The notes beneath the pieces were generated by a model. It was not told the DNA's origin, did not search any database, and worked only from the letters and a program-made list of their open reading frames with translations. From assembly GCA_905373295.1 (NCBI GenBank), contig CAJPSJ010000064.1, positions 1 through 9,575 of the forward strand: DNA of 9,575 bases, given 5' to 3'. The stretch comes from an uncultured Campylobacter sp. (lineage in GTDB: Bacteria > Campylobacterota > Campylobacteria > Campylobacterales > Campylobacteraceae). Made by a program: the position numbers and the translations under genes. Shown here piece after piece: positions 1 through 9,530 of this stretch (position 1 is the stretch's first letter; each line of letters begins with the position of its first letter).

Positions 1-1
1 G

Positions 2-217
2 ACCGCAAAGTGGATCAAATTTACGCCGTCGATGATCAGCGCGATCAAAGGCAGGGCTTGCGAGGATGAGCGAGCCGATATGATCGCGCTTTCGAAAGAA
101 TTTCGCAGCGACATTCCGCCACAGATCTCGCGCCTTTTTAGCGCGCCACAGGTACACTCAAGCGTCGTGGAACAAAGCGAGATCAAAAATGCCATAATGG
201 AGTGGATCAAAAAATGA
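2..217 (+). CDS. thrC: Threonine synthase, C-terminal end (5' partial)
   Basis: Open frame running in from the left edge and stopping with TGA at 215-217, giving the last 71 residues. It begins TAKWIKFTPSM, which resembles the TA-x(2-4)-KF stretch near the C-terminus of PLP-dependent threonine synthases, the enzyme converting O-phosphohomoserine to threonine in the cytoplasm. The catalytic PLP-lysine region lies outside the window, so the call rests on this short tail and on context: in C. jejuni, as I recall, thrC lies directly upstream of kdsB. The stop overlaps the preferred kdsB start as ATGA (214-217), consistent with co-translation. The internal ATG at 32 is a methionine inside the protein, not a start. 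Alternative: an unrelated enzyme C-terminus. Confidence 0.72.
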   Translation, partial: TAKWIKFTPSMISAIKGRACEDERADMIALSKEFRSDIPPQISRLFSAPQVHSSVVEQSEIKNAIMEWIKK

Positions 218-925
218 TAGTAATCCCCGCGCGCCTTGCTTCAACGCGCTTTAAAAATAAAATTTTATGTGAGTTTGGCGGCGTGCCGATGTTTATCAAA
301 ACGGCTCAAAATGCCGCCAAGGCGGACCGCGTGCTAATCGCCGTGGATGAGCCGCAAATTTTAAAGATCGCGCAAGATTACGGCTTTGACGCCGTTCTCA
401 CCGCGCGCGAGCATCAAAGCGGCACCGACCGCATCGCTGAAGCGGTCGCGAACGCAGCGCTTGCGGAGGATGAGATCGTCATCAATATCCAAGCCGACGA
501 GCCCTTTTTCGAGAGTGAAAATTTGATTAAATTTAAAGATTTCGCCCGCGAGACGATCGCGCAAAAGGGCGCATTTATGGCGAGCTGCTACAAATATATA
601 AGCCAGCAGGCGGCGGCGGATCCGAATTTAGTCAAGTTAGTGCTTGATAACGCAGGCTTTGCGATCTATTTTTCGCGCTCGCTCATCCCCTACCCGCGCG
701 CGGCATGCGAGTGCTACCTCGGACACATCGGCATCTACGCATACAGCGTGCGGAATTTAAAGCGGTTTTGCGCCCTGCCCGCCTCAGCGCTGGAAGATAC
801 CGAAAAACTCGAGCAACTTCGCGCCATAAGCGCGGGCGAGAAGATCGCGATGCTTGGGATCGAAACTGCGAGCATCGGCATCGACACGCCGGCTGATTAC
901 GAGCGCGCGCTAAAGAAGTTCGGCA

Positions 926-936
<11 letters not shown>
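214..936 (+). CDS. kdsB: 3-deoxy-manno-octulosonate cytidylyltransferase (CMP-Kdo synthetase)
   Basis: Activates Kdo with CTP to give CMP-Kdo, the cytoplasmic donor for the inner core of lipooligosaccharide. From the chosen ATG at 214 the protein is 240 residues, normal for KdsB. Visible motifs: IPARLASTRFKNK at residues 4-16 (nucleotide-binding loop, family IPAR-x2-STR), T-x3-H-x-SGTDRI at about 63-74, NIQADEP at 91-97 (many homologues have Gly where this has Ala), DPNLVKLVL then YFSRSLIPYPR in the middle, and GIDTPADYERA near the end. A GTG at 202 would add four residues, but ATG at 214 gives the canonical N-terminus, lies 11 bases after GGAG (199-202), and overlaps the thrC stop as ATGA, so I prefer it. 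The 3' end overlaps the next ORF by 11 bases. Confidence 0.95.
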
Positions 937-3742
<2,806 letters not shown>

Positions 3743-3746
<4 letters not shown>

Positions 3747-4771
3747 GATTTGATCTGCTCGTAGCAAACACGCTTAAAATCAGCAGAAATCAGGCTACCG
3801 CACTGATAAAGCAGGATAAAATTTTGCTGCGTGGCGCCGTGCAAAACAGACCCTCCGCGCAGATTGCGCCCGAGCAGAGCGGCGAAATCAGCGCGATTGA
3901 TCAAATTTACGTAAGCAGGGGCGCGCTCAAGCTTGCGGGCTTTCTGGACGAGCTCTCCGAAAACGGGCTTTTGGCAAGCTGCAGCGTAAATTTGCCTAAC
4001 TCGGCGGCAGAAATTTCAAAGCCATATAGCAACGCAAATAGCGCGGATAGCAAAGCGATAACGACGCAAATTCCAGGTGCAGATTTCGCGGCTACGGATA
4101 AAATTTTAGGCGCGGACGAGGCTGATAAAATTCCAAGCGCGGCTACCGAGACGGCAGAGATTTTAAATGCGGCGAAAGCCTCAAAATCAGGCGATAAAGC
4201 AGACAGGCGCCGCAGCAAAGGCAGTGCGGAGCCTATGCAAGCAGAGCCCTCGCAAAAAGATATTTTAAATTTAGCGGGAGCCGATGTTTTGGACGTGGGT
4301 AGCAGCACCGGCGGATTCGTGCAGATTTTATTGCAGCGCGGCGCAAAGAGCGTGACTGCGCTTGACGTCGGCAGCTCGCAGCTAAGCGAAATTTTGCGGC
4401 GCGATCCTCGCGTGGTCGTGCGCGAAAACACCGACATCAGGAAGTTTGCAAGCGAGAAAAAATTTGATCTCATCACCTGCGACGTGAGCTTCATCTCGCT
4501 AAATTTGATCTTAAAAAGCCTCGCTAGCCTTGCAAAAAGCGCTCTCATCGTGCTATTTAAGCCGCAATTTGAAGTCGGCGCGGAGATCAAACGAAATAAA
4601 AAAGGCGTGCTCAAAGATGAAAAAGCGGTGTGCGCCGCACGGGCAAAATTTGAGCGGCTATGCGCCGAGCTGGGGCTTGCCGTGCTGCATGCCGGCGCTT
4701 GTAAGATCACGGGCAAAGAGGGAAATAGGGAATTTTTCTATCTTCTAAAAAGGACGAACGATGAAATTTAA
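3743..4771 (+). CDS. tlyA: TlyA-family rRNA 2'-O-methyltransferase with an expanded linker
   Basis: TlyA methylates ribose 2'-O of cytidine in rRNA (the short type-I form modifies 23S C1920) and affects capreomycin sensitivity; it is often annotated as a haemolysin. The N-terminal S4 RNA-binding domain covers about residues 1-55, followed by YVSRGALKLAGFL (57-68). The FtsJ-like Rossmann domain starts at VLDVGSSTGGF (182-192). Candidate catalytic residues are K63, the Asp of CDVSF, the Lys of FKPQFE and the Glu of NREFF. The family is usually about 250 residues, this one 342. The excess is a low-complexity Ala/Ser/Asp/Lys segment of about 95 residues between the two domains (about 74-172), where close relatives have a short linker. 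Frame and all motifs are intact, so it is probably functional. The start overlaps the preceding ORF as ATGA; the end overlaps the lipocalin gene by 11 bases. Confidence 0.93.
3962..4259 (+). repeat. RAATTY-rich in-frame insertion in the TlyA interdomain linker
   Basis: About 300 bp encoding about 95 low-complexity residues between the S4 and methyltransferase domains. Five RAATTY hexamers occur in it. A 27-bp, nine-residue unit repeats from 4097 (DKILGADEA, then DKIPSAATE), followed by a more diverged third copy. Boundaries are approximate, set where similarity to the TlyA family stops and resumes. Confidence 0.65.
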
Positions 4772-5273
4772 AAGCTTAATTATCTTGGCGTTTTGCGCGC
4801 TATTTTTGGGCTCATGCGCCAAAAGTCTGAGCCCGAAAGCGCCGCTGGTAAAAAATTTCGATATCTCTAAATTTAGCGGCGGCTGGTATGAGATCGCCCG
4901 TATGAAGGGCGGTGGCGAGCTGCAAAACACCGCGTACGAGTGCTTCATCGATAAAAACTCCACGATCAATCTTCTGAAAACCGCCAAAACAAGCTCGGGC
5001 AAAATCGAAAACGAGCAGCACGTATTGGAGTTTGCGGGCGATAAAAACGTAGGTCTGCTCTATCAAAAAGGTCTGATTTCCGACTCCCTCTACCGCGTGG
5101 CGCAGGTGGACGGCGACTATCGCTACGCCCTGATCTTCGGCGCCGATACGAGCGAGCTGTATATCCTCTCGCGCAGCAAAACCCTGCCTGAGCCAATCCG
5201 CATCGTTTATCTAAAAAAGGCGAAGCACAGCGGCTACGACACCAAAAAAATCGTCTGGACGAAGCAGAAATAA
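4761..5273 (+). CDS. Blc-like lipocalin lipoprotein
   Basis: Predicted outer-membrane lipoprotein of the bacterial lipocalin (Blc) family, which binds fatty acids or lysophospholipids and is linked to envelope maintenance. The 170-residue protein has an N-terminal Lys-containing region, a hydrophobic stretch and a lipobox L16-G17-S18-C19, cleaved before Cys19; Ala at +2 fits outer-membrane sorting. The lipocalin signature is FDISKFSGGWYEIAR (33-47, with invariant G-x-W region W42). DGDYRYALIFG and LYILSR match the Blc core, and GYDTKKIVWTKQ matches the family's C-terminal end. The ATG lies 11 bases inside tlyA, and the TAA overlaps the ribF ATG as TAATG, so it appears to be an operon member. 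I recall no lipocalin at this place in C. jejuni, so it may be a lineage-specific insertion. The ligand cannot be told from sequence. Confidence 0.9.
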   Translation: MKFKSLIILAFCALFLGSCAKSLSPKAPLVKNFDISKFSGGWYEIARMKGGGELQNTAYECFIDKNSTINLLKTAKTSSGKIENEQHVLEFAGDKNVGLLYQKGLISDSLYRVAQVDGDYRYALIFGADTSELYILSRSKTLPEPIRIVYLKKAKHSGYDTKKIVWTKQK

Positions 5274-6670
5274 TGGCTAATCAAAAATCATGTAAAGACC
5301 ATACAGGGGCTTTGCTACGGAATTTTAAAGAGCGAAATTTCGTAGCGCAGAATTCCAGCTTGAAAAATTTTACGGAACAGAATTTCACAAGCAATGGGGA
5401 AAATTCATCTAAAAGTATCGAACACCCGAAGCAAGAGCTACGCAAAAATAAAACCGGCGATGCGCACCGCGCAGATGAAGCAGACACCGACACCTCTTGC
5501 AGCAATGAAACGACTTTTGGCAGTAAAACGGCTTATAACGACGCTTGCAGCAATGACGTAGACGCACAAGCTCAAAGCGCGCTTCCTGCTTGTGCGGAAG
5601 TGCTGCGTGCGCGCCTAAGCGAGCAGTTCACACGTGGCGAGATTTTCGCAACGCTACAAGGCGCAAACCGCGATAATGTGCACGCCGTAGCGATCGGTAA
5701 CTTCGACGGCATGCACCTTGGACATCAAAAATTATTTGAGCGCCTAGGCGAGCAAGGCGCAATAATCGTAATCCTAGCAGGTGGCGGCACAAAGCTCACC
5801 CCTTTTGCGTCGCGGCAGGCATTTACGAACAAAAAGATTTTTTATTGCGATCTACGCGCTATCAAAAGCCTTAGCGGAGGCGAATTTATCGCACTTTTAA
5901 GGCAGAATTTCATAAATTTACAAAAAATTGTCGTAGGCGAGGACTTTAGATTTGGGCGTGATCGGGCGTGGGACGTGGAATTTTTAAGGCGCGAATTTCG
6001 CGGGCAAACCTGCGTCGTAGGAGAGTTTTGCTTAAGCGGCGGCGTGCATTCAAGTAGGATCAAGGAACTTTTATCGCGCGGTCGGTGCGAAGAGGCGGCG
6101 GAGCTTTTAGGGCGAAATTACGAGATCTGCGGACGCGTAGTGCGCGGTCAGGGGCGCGGGGGGCGGGAGTTCGTAGCGACGCTAAATCTTGATGCGAGCG
6201 GCTATTTTATGCCAAAAAGTGGCGTGTATGCGACCCTGGCGCGCACCGGAAGCAAGGAATTTGCAAGCGTGAGCTTCTTGGGGCATAGGCTCAGCACCGA
6301 CGGGGCTTTTGCGCTTGAAACGCACATTTTAGGGGACTTTGCAGGCTTTGAGGCGGGTTTAAATTCCGCACAAGATCGCGCGCCGTGCTGCAGGGGGCAA
6401 GCCGCACATTCTGCGCGAAATTCAGATGAAATTTCGGCTCGTAATTCAGCTGAAATTTCTACACAAAATTTTGCGGCGAGCGAGAGCTTGGACGCCGAAA
6501 ATAAAAATTTAGAGGCTGTGGGCAAAAACAGCGGCGCGGAATTCGTCTGCGTGAAATTTATAAAGTTCCTACGTAAAAATCGCAAATTTAGTGATCTAAC
6601 GCAGCTTAAAGAGCAGATTTTAAAAGACGCTTCAGAGGCGGAGGCGGTACTACGAAGCCGCAAATTTTAA
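5273..6670 (+). CDS. ribF: Bifunctional riboflavin kinase / FAD synthetase, with extra segments
   Basis: Phosphorylates riboflavin to FMN and adenylylates FMN to FAD in the cytoplasm. The FMN adenylyltransferase domain has AIGNFDGMHLGH (140-151, HxGH nucleotidyl-transfer motif) and SSRIKELLSRG (260-270). The flavokinase domain has GRVVRGQGRGGREFVATLNL (287-306), PKSGVYA (314-320) and FALETHILGDF (346-356). The family is usually about 280-310 residues, this one 465. The excess is an N-terminal extension of about 107 low-complexity residues, including an NFxxx five-residue repeat, and a roughly 65-residue insertion (358-422) between HILGDF and the final FVCVKFIKFLRKNRKF helix-strand unit. The ATG overlaps the lipocalin stop by one base. 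A GTG at 5600 would give a family-like N-terminus and is the main alternative start; the open, coupled frame makes 5273 at least as likely. No FMN riboswitch is visible. Confidence 0.94.
   Translation: MANQKSCKDHTGALLRNFKERNFVAQNSSLKNFTEQNFTSNGENSSKSIEHPKQELRKNKTGDAHRADEADTDTSCSNETTFGSKTAYNDACSNDVDAQAQSALPACAEVLRARLSEQFTRGEIFATLQGANRDNVHAVAIGNFDGMHLGHQKLFERLGEQGAIIVILAGGGTKLTPFASRQAFTNKKIFYCDLRAIKSLSGGEFIALLRQNFINLQKIVVGEDFRFGRDRAWDVEFLRREFRGQTCVVGEFCLSGGVHSSRIKELLSRGRCEEAAELLGRNYEICGRVVRGQGRGGREFVATLNLDASGYFMPKSGVYATLARTGSKEFASVSFLGHRLSTDGAFALETHILGDFAGFEAGLNSAQDRAPCCRGQAAHSARNSDEISARNSAEISTQNFAASESLDAENKNLEAVGKNSGAEFVCVKFIKFLRKNRKFSDLTQLKEQILKDASEAEAVLRSRKF
5321..5395 (+). repeat. 15-bp tandem array, five units, in the RibF N-terminal extension
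   Basis: AATTTT, AATTTC, AATTCC, AATTTT and AATTTC begin at 5321, 5336, 5351, 5366 and 5381, exactly 15 bp apart, each preceded by A or G and thus RAATTY. The five encoded units are NFKER, NFVAQ, NSSLK, NFTEQ and NFTSN. A sixth hexamer (core at 5402) follows out of step. It superficially resembles a pentapeptide-repeat coil but is too short to form one. Confidence 0.8.
6410..6481 (+). repeat. 24-bp tandem array, three units, inside the RibF flavokinase domain
   Basis: Three 24-bp units (6410, 6434, 6458) encode SARNSDEI, SARNSAEI and STQNFAAS. The first two are close copies at DNA level; the third is diverged. Each carries an AATTCA or AATTTT core, and the first two also carry an AAATTT core (6429, 6453). 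The surrounding insertion, about 6344-6540, contains seven RAATTY hexamers in roughly 200 bp, among the highest densities in the window. Confidence 0.8.
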
Positions 6671-6886
6671 TCTACGGCTTGTAAGCTTAAAGATGAAATT
6701 TTCGGGCTGTGCGCTTGATTTGATGCGTCTGCCCGCGTTTTGCATCTACGACGCATTAAATGAGCCGTCTGCGTCGTCCCGTATAAAAGTCGTGTGCCTG
6801 CCTCCGAGGATGCTTGGAGCACCGCCTGCGTCTGCGATGCCATATAGGAAGTGCGCACAAAAGCGGCGCGCAAGCCGATAAAAAGT

Positions 6887-6901
6887 CGTTAAATTTTAAC
6901 G
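6887..6901. repeat. 15-bp perfect inverted repeat centred on a RAATTY word
   Basis: CGTTAAA and its complement TTTAACG flank a central T, about 220 bp after the ribF stop. It contains AAATTT. No T-run follows beyond the symmetry itself, so a terminator role is weak. It could be a protein site or simply a symmetrical member of the hexamer family. Confidence 0.4.
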
Positions 6902-7460
6902 GCGTACCGTCCGCAGGGCTTTAACGCACCTTGGGCTTGGGTTTATGTAAGACGAGGCAAGTGCAAGCCGTACTGAGAATCGAGGGTGATAAAAAATCTT
7001 AGTTGCGCTGGAAAGCTTTAAAATTTAGCAGGGCTAAGCTGCCGAGCAAGAGTCAAGCGGCTAAATTATGCGCCTAGCTAAACGCTGAATTTTGTCAAGC
7101 GGCCTCATTTTACGGCGCATAAAATCGCAAAATGGGCGCGAAATTCTACCAATGGAGCTTTGGCCATGCTTTTAGTTTAAGTTCGTAATTAAAGAATTTA
7201 AAGGAGCTGTTTTGGTAGCGTGAGATTTGGCGACGTAAAATTAATGCTGCGAAAATACGGCGCAAAATTTTAAGGATGTATTTGCGCGGCGCGGAATTTT
7301 AGGGTCTATCAAGCAAGACGTGAAATTTAATCATGCATCGAGCGTATCTGGGCTAGAAGTGGGCACAAACTGAGATGCAGCTCGCTTGCATCAAAAGCGC
7401 TCATGCTGCGTTTAAAATTTAGGTATGCTTCGCGCAGAGCAAACTAAGCGCGAAAATTCC

Positions 7461-7553
7461 ATGCGTAGCGGTCGCAAATCGAGTGTCGTGCAAGCGCAGG
7501 AAGCACGGCGTAAGAATTCTGCGCTTAGCATGCGTAGGAAGTATAAATCGAGT
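7461..7553 (+). repeat. Pair of 69-bp-spaced imperfect direct repeats upstream of cmoA
   Basis: ATGCGTAG, seven variable bases, then AAATCGAGT occurs at 7461-7484 and again at 7530-7553. The spacing inside the unit is identical in both copies, and each is preceded by a RAATTY word (AAATTC 7454, GAATTC 7514). This suggests an old tandem duplication of a roughly 69-bp unit. The second copy acquired TATAAA, the candidate cmoA -10 box; the first copy has a diverged sequence there. Confidence 0.6.
7542..7547 (+). promoter_or_regulatory. Candidate -10 box for cmoA
   Basis: TATAAA about 38 bases upstream of the cmoA ATG, a good distance for a housekeeping promoter. The upstream region lacks the T-rich periodicity usual for Campylobacter promoters, so this is tentative. 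It is offered because cmoA is separated from ribF by 915 bp and probably needs its own promoter. Confidence 0.3.
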
Positions 7554-7585
7554 ACCGCGCGAATAGCAAAACTAAAAGGAAATGG

Positions 7586-8290
7586 ATGAAAGACGAAATT
7601 TTTAAAGAGCCTATCAAAAAGCAGTTTGAGTTTGACGCCAGCGTCGCGTCGGTTTTTGATGATATGATCGGCCGCAGCGTGCCGTTTTACGAGGCCAGCA
7701 CGCGGCTTAGCAGCGAGCTTTTGGCGCGGATACTGCCGCAAAAGGCACGCGTGATCGATCTTGGTTGCTCGACTGCGACCGCGCTGCTGGCGCTGTTTGC
7801 GCTGCGCCCAGATCTGCGGCTGTGCGGCATCGACAGCTCGGAGGCGATGATACAAAACGCCCGCGCCAAGGCGGCGGCGTTCGGCGCCGAGCTCGAGCTT
7901 AGCGTATCGGACGTGCTGGATGCGAGCCTCGCGGACTGCGACGCCGTGATCCTAAACTACACCCTGCAGTTCATCAGGCCGCCGCGCCGCGCCGCGCTCG
8001 TGAGTAAAATTTACGACGGATTGCGCGAGGGCGGGGTTTTGATCTTTAGCGAAAAGATCATCTACGAAGACCGGGTACTCGCGCGTCAGATGATCGAAAT
8101 TTACGAGGATTACAAGCGCGCGCAGGGCTACTCGCGCTACGAGATCGCGCAAAAACGCGAGGCGCTTGAAAACGTACTCGTGCCCTACACCGAGGCAGAA
8201 AACCGAGCCTTGGCGCTAAGCGCGGGCTTTAAGCGCGTCGAGAGTATCTTTAAATGGGCGAATTTTATGAGCTTCGCGGCGTTTAAATAA
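7586..8290 (+). CDS. cmoA: Carboxy-S-adenosyl-L-methionine synthase CmoA
   Basis: Makes carboxy-SAM from SAM and prephenate; CmoB then uses it to build the cmo5U34 wobble modification in tRNAs. The 234 residues match the family over their whole length: VFDDMIGRSVPFYE (23-36), SAM-binding VIDLGCSTATALL (56-68), GIDSSEAMIQNAR (81-93), LNYTLQFIRP (123-132), LREGGVLIFSEK (146-157), and the KRAQGYSRYEIAQKREALENVL block (177-198) typical of CmoA and not of generic methyltransferases. AAAGGA sits a few bases before the ATG. A second ATG at 7582 is in another frame. No cmoB is present in the window. Codon use resembles its neighbours. It is convergent with rpsO. Confidence 0.95.
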   Translation: MKDEIFKEPIKKQFEFDASVASVFDDMIGRSVPFYEASTRLSSELLARILPQKARVIDLGCSTATALLALFALRPDLRLCGIDSSEAMIQNARAKAAAFGAELELSVSDVLDASLADCDAVILNYTLQFIRPPRRAALVSKIYDGLREGGVLIFSEKIIYEDRVLARQMIEIYEDYKRAQGYSRYEIAQKREALENVLVPYTEAENRALALSAGFKRVESIFKWANFMSFAAFK

Positions 8291-8351
8291 AAGTTCAAAT
8301 TGCAAGAAGCAAAATTATTTTTAAAAAATTCCAAAAAACGGAATTCTACGA

Positions 8352-8371
8352 GCCGCCCTATTTTTGGCGGC
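8352..8371. other. GC-stem hairpin downstream of cmoA
   Basis: GCCGCC and GGCGGC flank an eight-base T-rich loop, with CTA/TAG outside separated by unpaired bases. It lies about 60 bases after the cmoA stop and could protect or terminate the cmoA message. However, no T-run follows the stem on the plus strand, so an intrinsic terminator is not established. Confidence 0.35.
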
Positions 8372-8661
8372 ATAGTAAAGCTTCATCCAAATTTTTGGAA
8401 TTTGACAATTAAATTTTGATACAAACAGCGCGAATATATAATTCTGGCTGCGTGCAAGACGGCACAGATAAAATTTATTGCCGCTCGTAATTTCAAAAAT
8501 CCGTCGCGGATGTGAACTACGCAAATTATTGGAATTCGGCAAAATTTCAAAATTTCTATGGAATTTTAAAATTTCATAATCCAAGCAGAATTCATAAATT
8601 TTACAAAATTCTCAAAAAATTCAAAGATTGAAAAAGTTTGGCTGTCTAAAATTCCGGGCAT

Positions 8662-8690
8662 AAAAAAAGCGCCCGCCGTTTGACGGACGC
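8662..8690 (-). terminator. Rho-independent terminator of rpsO
   Basis: Read on the minus strand, GCGTCCGTC pairs with GGCGGGCGC (nine pairs, two of them G-U) around an AAAC loop, followed at once by seven T residues (plus-strand A-run 8662-8668). It lies about 50 bases after the rpsO stop. On the plus strand the stem is not followed by T, so it would act mainly for rpsO. Confidence 0.88.
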
Positions 8691-8739
8691 CGTGTATAAA
8701 TCGCAGTGACGAAATAAACGCTGCCGCGAGCAAAGGAGC

Positions 8740-9012
8740 TTATTTATCTCTTAAATTTAACTCGCTAACGAGCTTGGAGTAAACTGCGTAGTCTTTGTTT
8801 TTAAGATATTTCATCATTCTTTTGCGCTGACCTACTAGCTTTAGTAGTCCTAAGCGAGATGAAAAATCTTTCGGATTTGCTTGCAAATGAGTGGTAAGAA
8901 GCGTGATCCTCTCGGTAAGAAGCGCGATTTGCACCTCTGCAGAGCCCGTATCTTTCTCTCTTCTAGCGAATTTCGCAACTATCTGTGCTTTTTGAGCCGT
9001 GTCTAAAGCCAT
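8740..9012 (-). CDS. rpsO: 30S ribosomal protein S15
   Basis: Primary 16S rRNA-binding protein of the small subunit platform, also contributing to the bridge with the large subunit. The 90 residues are full length for S15. Visible blocks include the N-terminal ALDTAQKAQIVAKFARREKDTGSAEVQIA, TERITLLTTHLQANPKDFSSRLGLL with the rRNA-contacting HLQ-x4-D segment, and VGQRKRMMKYLK. The ATG (complement of 9010-9012) is preceded by GGAGGT (9017-9022 on the minus strand) at a four-base gap. It has its own promoter and terminator and so forms a single-gene unit, divergent from the Rrf2 gene and convergent with cmoA. No insertion or low-complexity segment is present, in contrast to tlyA and ribF. Confidence 0.98.
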   Translation of the reverse strand: MALDTAQKAQIVAKFARREKDTGSAEVQIALLTERITLLTTHLQANPKDFSSRLGLLKLVGQRKRMMKYLKNKDYAVYSKLVSELNLRDK

Positions 9013-9043
9013 GATGACCTCCTGATCGGTAAAATAGGAAGCG

Positions 9044-9049
9044 ATTATA
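9044..9049 (-). promoter_or_regulatory. -10 box of the rpsO promoter
   Basis: A perfect TATAAT on the minus strand, preceded by AAG and an AT-rich stretch with TTAATTAAG, in keeping with Campylobacter housekeeping promoters that rely on the -10 and upstream AT/T periodicity. It is 31 bases from the rpsO start codon. Confidence 0.75.
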
Positions 9050-9081
9050 CTTAATTAACCTAAATTTTTGCTTTCTTTGTG

Positions 9082-9087
9082 TAAAAT
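9082..9087 (+). promoter_or_regulatory. Candidate -10 box for the Rrf2 gene
   Basis: TAAAAT preceded by GTG and by a T-rich run (TTTTTGCTTTCTTTG), a Campylobacter-like arrangement, about 29 bases upstream of the ATG at 9117. It is back-to-back with the rpsO -10, so an Rrf2 dimer bound here could affect both genes; this is inference. Confidence 0.55.
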
Positions 9088-9116
9088 GCACGCTTTGACA
9101 CCAAAGGAGAGAATAA

Positions 9117-9530
9117 ATGCTTTTTACTAAAGCAAGCGAATACGCCCTGCTTTCAATGATCTGTATCGCGGGCAAGGAGGAATCGATGGATGTCGATTCG
9201 ATCTCTAGCGAGCTTGGAATTTCACGCAGCTTTTTGGCTAAAATTTTACAAAATTTGGCTCGCGCGGGACTTCTAAATTCCTTCAAAGGCGCCAAAGGCG
9301 GCTTTGTGCTCGCGCGCAATGCGGACGAGATCACGCTAAGCGAGATCATCAAAAGCGCCGAAAGACGCAAGGCGACGGTATTTGACTGCACAGCCGAGGG
9401 GATCAACGCCTGCCCGAACGGTCGCACGCTGTGCCGCGTCAATCTAATGTTTGGCGAACTTCAAGAGAAAGTCGATGAGTATATGGACACGATCACGCTA
9501 GCAGATATCATCGGCAAAGAGCGCAAATGA
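9117..9530 (+). CDS. Rrf2-family transcriptional regulator, probable Fe-S sensor
   Basis: A 137-residue winged-helix regulator of the Rrf2 group (IscR, NsrR, CymR relatives). MLFTKASEYALLSMICIA (1-18) is the usual opening. The helix-turn-helix lies at about 27-50 (ISSELGISRSFLAKILQNLARAGLL), with the wing at SFKGAKGGFVLAR. Three cysteines, C91, C99 and C106, fall in the position and approximate spacing of the [Fe-S] ligands of IscR/NsrR (about 92/98/104), so iron-sulfur, redox or NO sensing is likely; which of these cannot be decided from sequence. AAGGAG (9104-9109) precedes the ATG. It is divergent from rpsO, and its stop overlaps the next gene as ATGA, so it may co-regulate the following DHH gene. 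I recall a homologue beside rpsO in C. jejuni. Confidence 0.92.
   Translation: MLFTKASEYALLSMICIAGKEESMDVDSISSELGISRSFLAKILQNLARAGLLNSFKGAKGGFVLARNADEITLSEIIKSAERRKATVFDCTAEGINACPNGRTLCRVNLMFGELQEKVDEYMDTITLADIIGKERK

Larger units (their letters stand above)
6671..7585. other. 915-bp gap between ribF and cmoA without a convincing gene
   Basis: Short frames occur on both strands (for example 6693-6881 plus, 6667-6873 minus), but none has a recognisable domain, good ribosome binding site or coding-like composition. I see no tRNA cloverleaf or rRNA. The stretch holds twelve RAATTY hexamers (6696, 6891, 7021, 7087, 7141, 7194, 7265, 7294, 7323, 7415, 7454, 7514). Unlike those in reading frames, most are not spaced by multiples of three; 7265, 7294 and 7323 are 29 bp apart. 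A possible promoter-like TTTAAGTT (7176-7183) with TAATTA (7186-7191) is followed by AAGGAG at 7201-7206, but only a 17-codon GTG frame (7220-7273) follows. No clear intrinsic terminator follows ribF. Confidence 0.6.
8291..8739. other. AT-rich 449-bp gap between cmoA and rpsO
   Basis: Convergent intergenic region with no supported gene. It is markedly more AT-rich than the rest of the window and carries sixteen RAATTY hexamers by hand count (about 36 per kb), including runs such as those at about 8540-8575 where four lie within 35 bp. It also contains a GC-stem hairpin (8352-8371) and the rpsO terminator (8662-8690). Short minus-strand frames here lack ribosome binding sites and recognisable domains. 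Confidence 0.7.

Noticed and set aside
202..213. GTG at 202 as the kdsB start
   Set aside because: Adds four residues before the canonical MIVIPAR N-terminus; ATG at 214 overlaps the thrC stop and is better placed after GGAG.
3907..4716. Minus-strand frame of 269 codons opposite tlyA
   Set aside because: Entirely antisense to a well-supported TlyA; Leu/Ser/Ala-rich shadow translation without family signature.
5321..5395. Pentapeptide-repeat protein fold in the RibF extension
   Set aside because: Only five units and poor fit to the A(D/N)LxX consensus; better explained as RAATTY-core repeats read in frame.
7220..7273. 17-codon GTG frame after AAGGAG, possible small protein
   Set aside because: Spacing of 13 bases from the Shine-Dalgarno is long, the start is GTG, and the peptide has no recognisable features; kept only as a remark on the gap.
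6671..7585. FMN or other riboswitch, tRNA or rRNA in the large gap
   Set aside because: I could not find a conserved riboswitch core, a cloverleaf or rRNA-like sequence; the gap is also downstream of ribF, not upstream.
7412..7855. Minus-strand frame of 147 codons overlapping the cmoA start
   Set aside because: Overlaps the conserved N-terminus of CmoA, with no recognisable domain.
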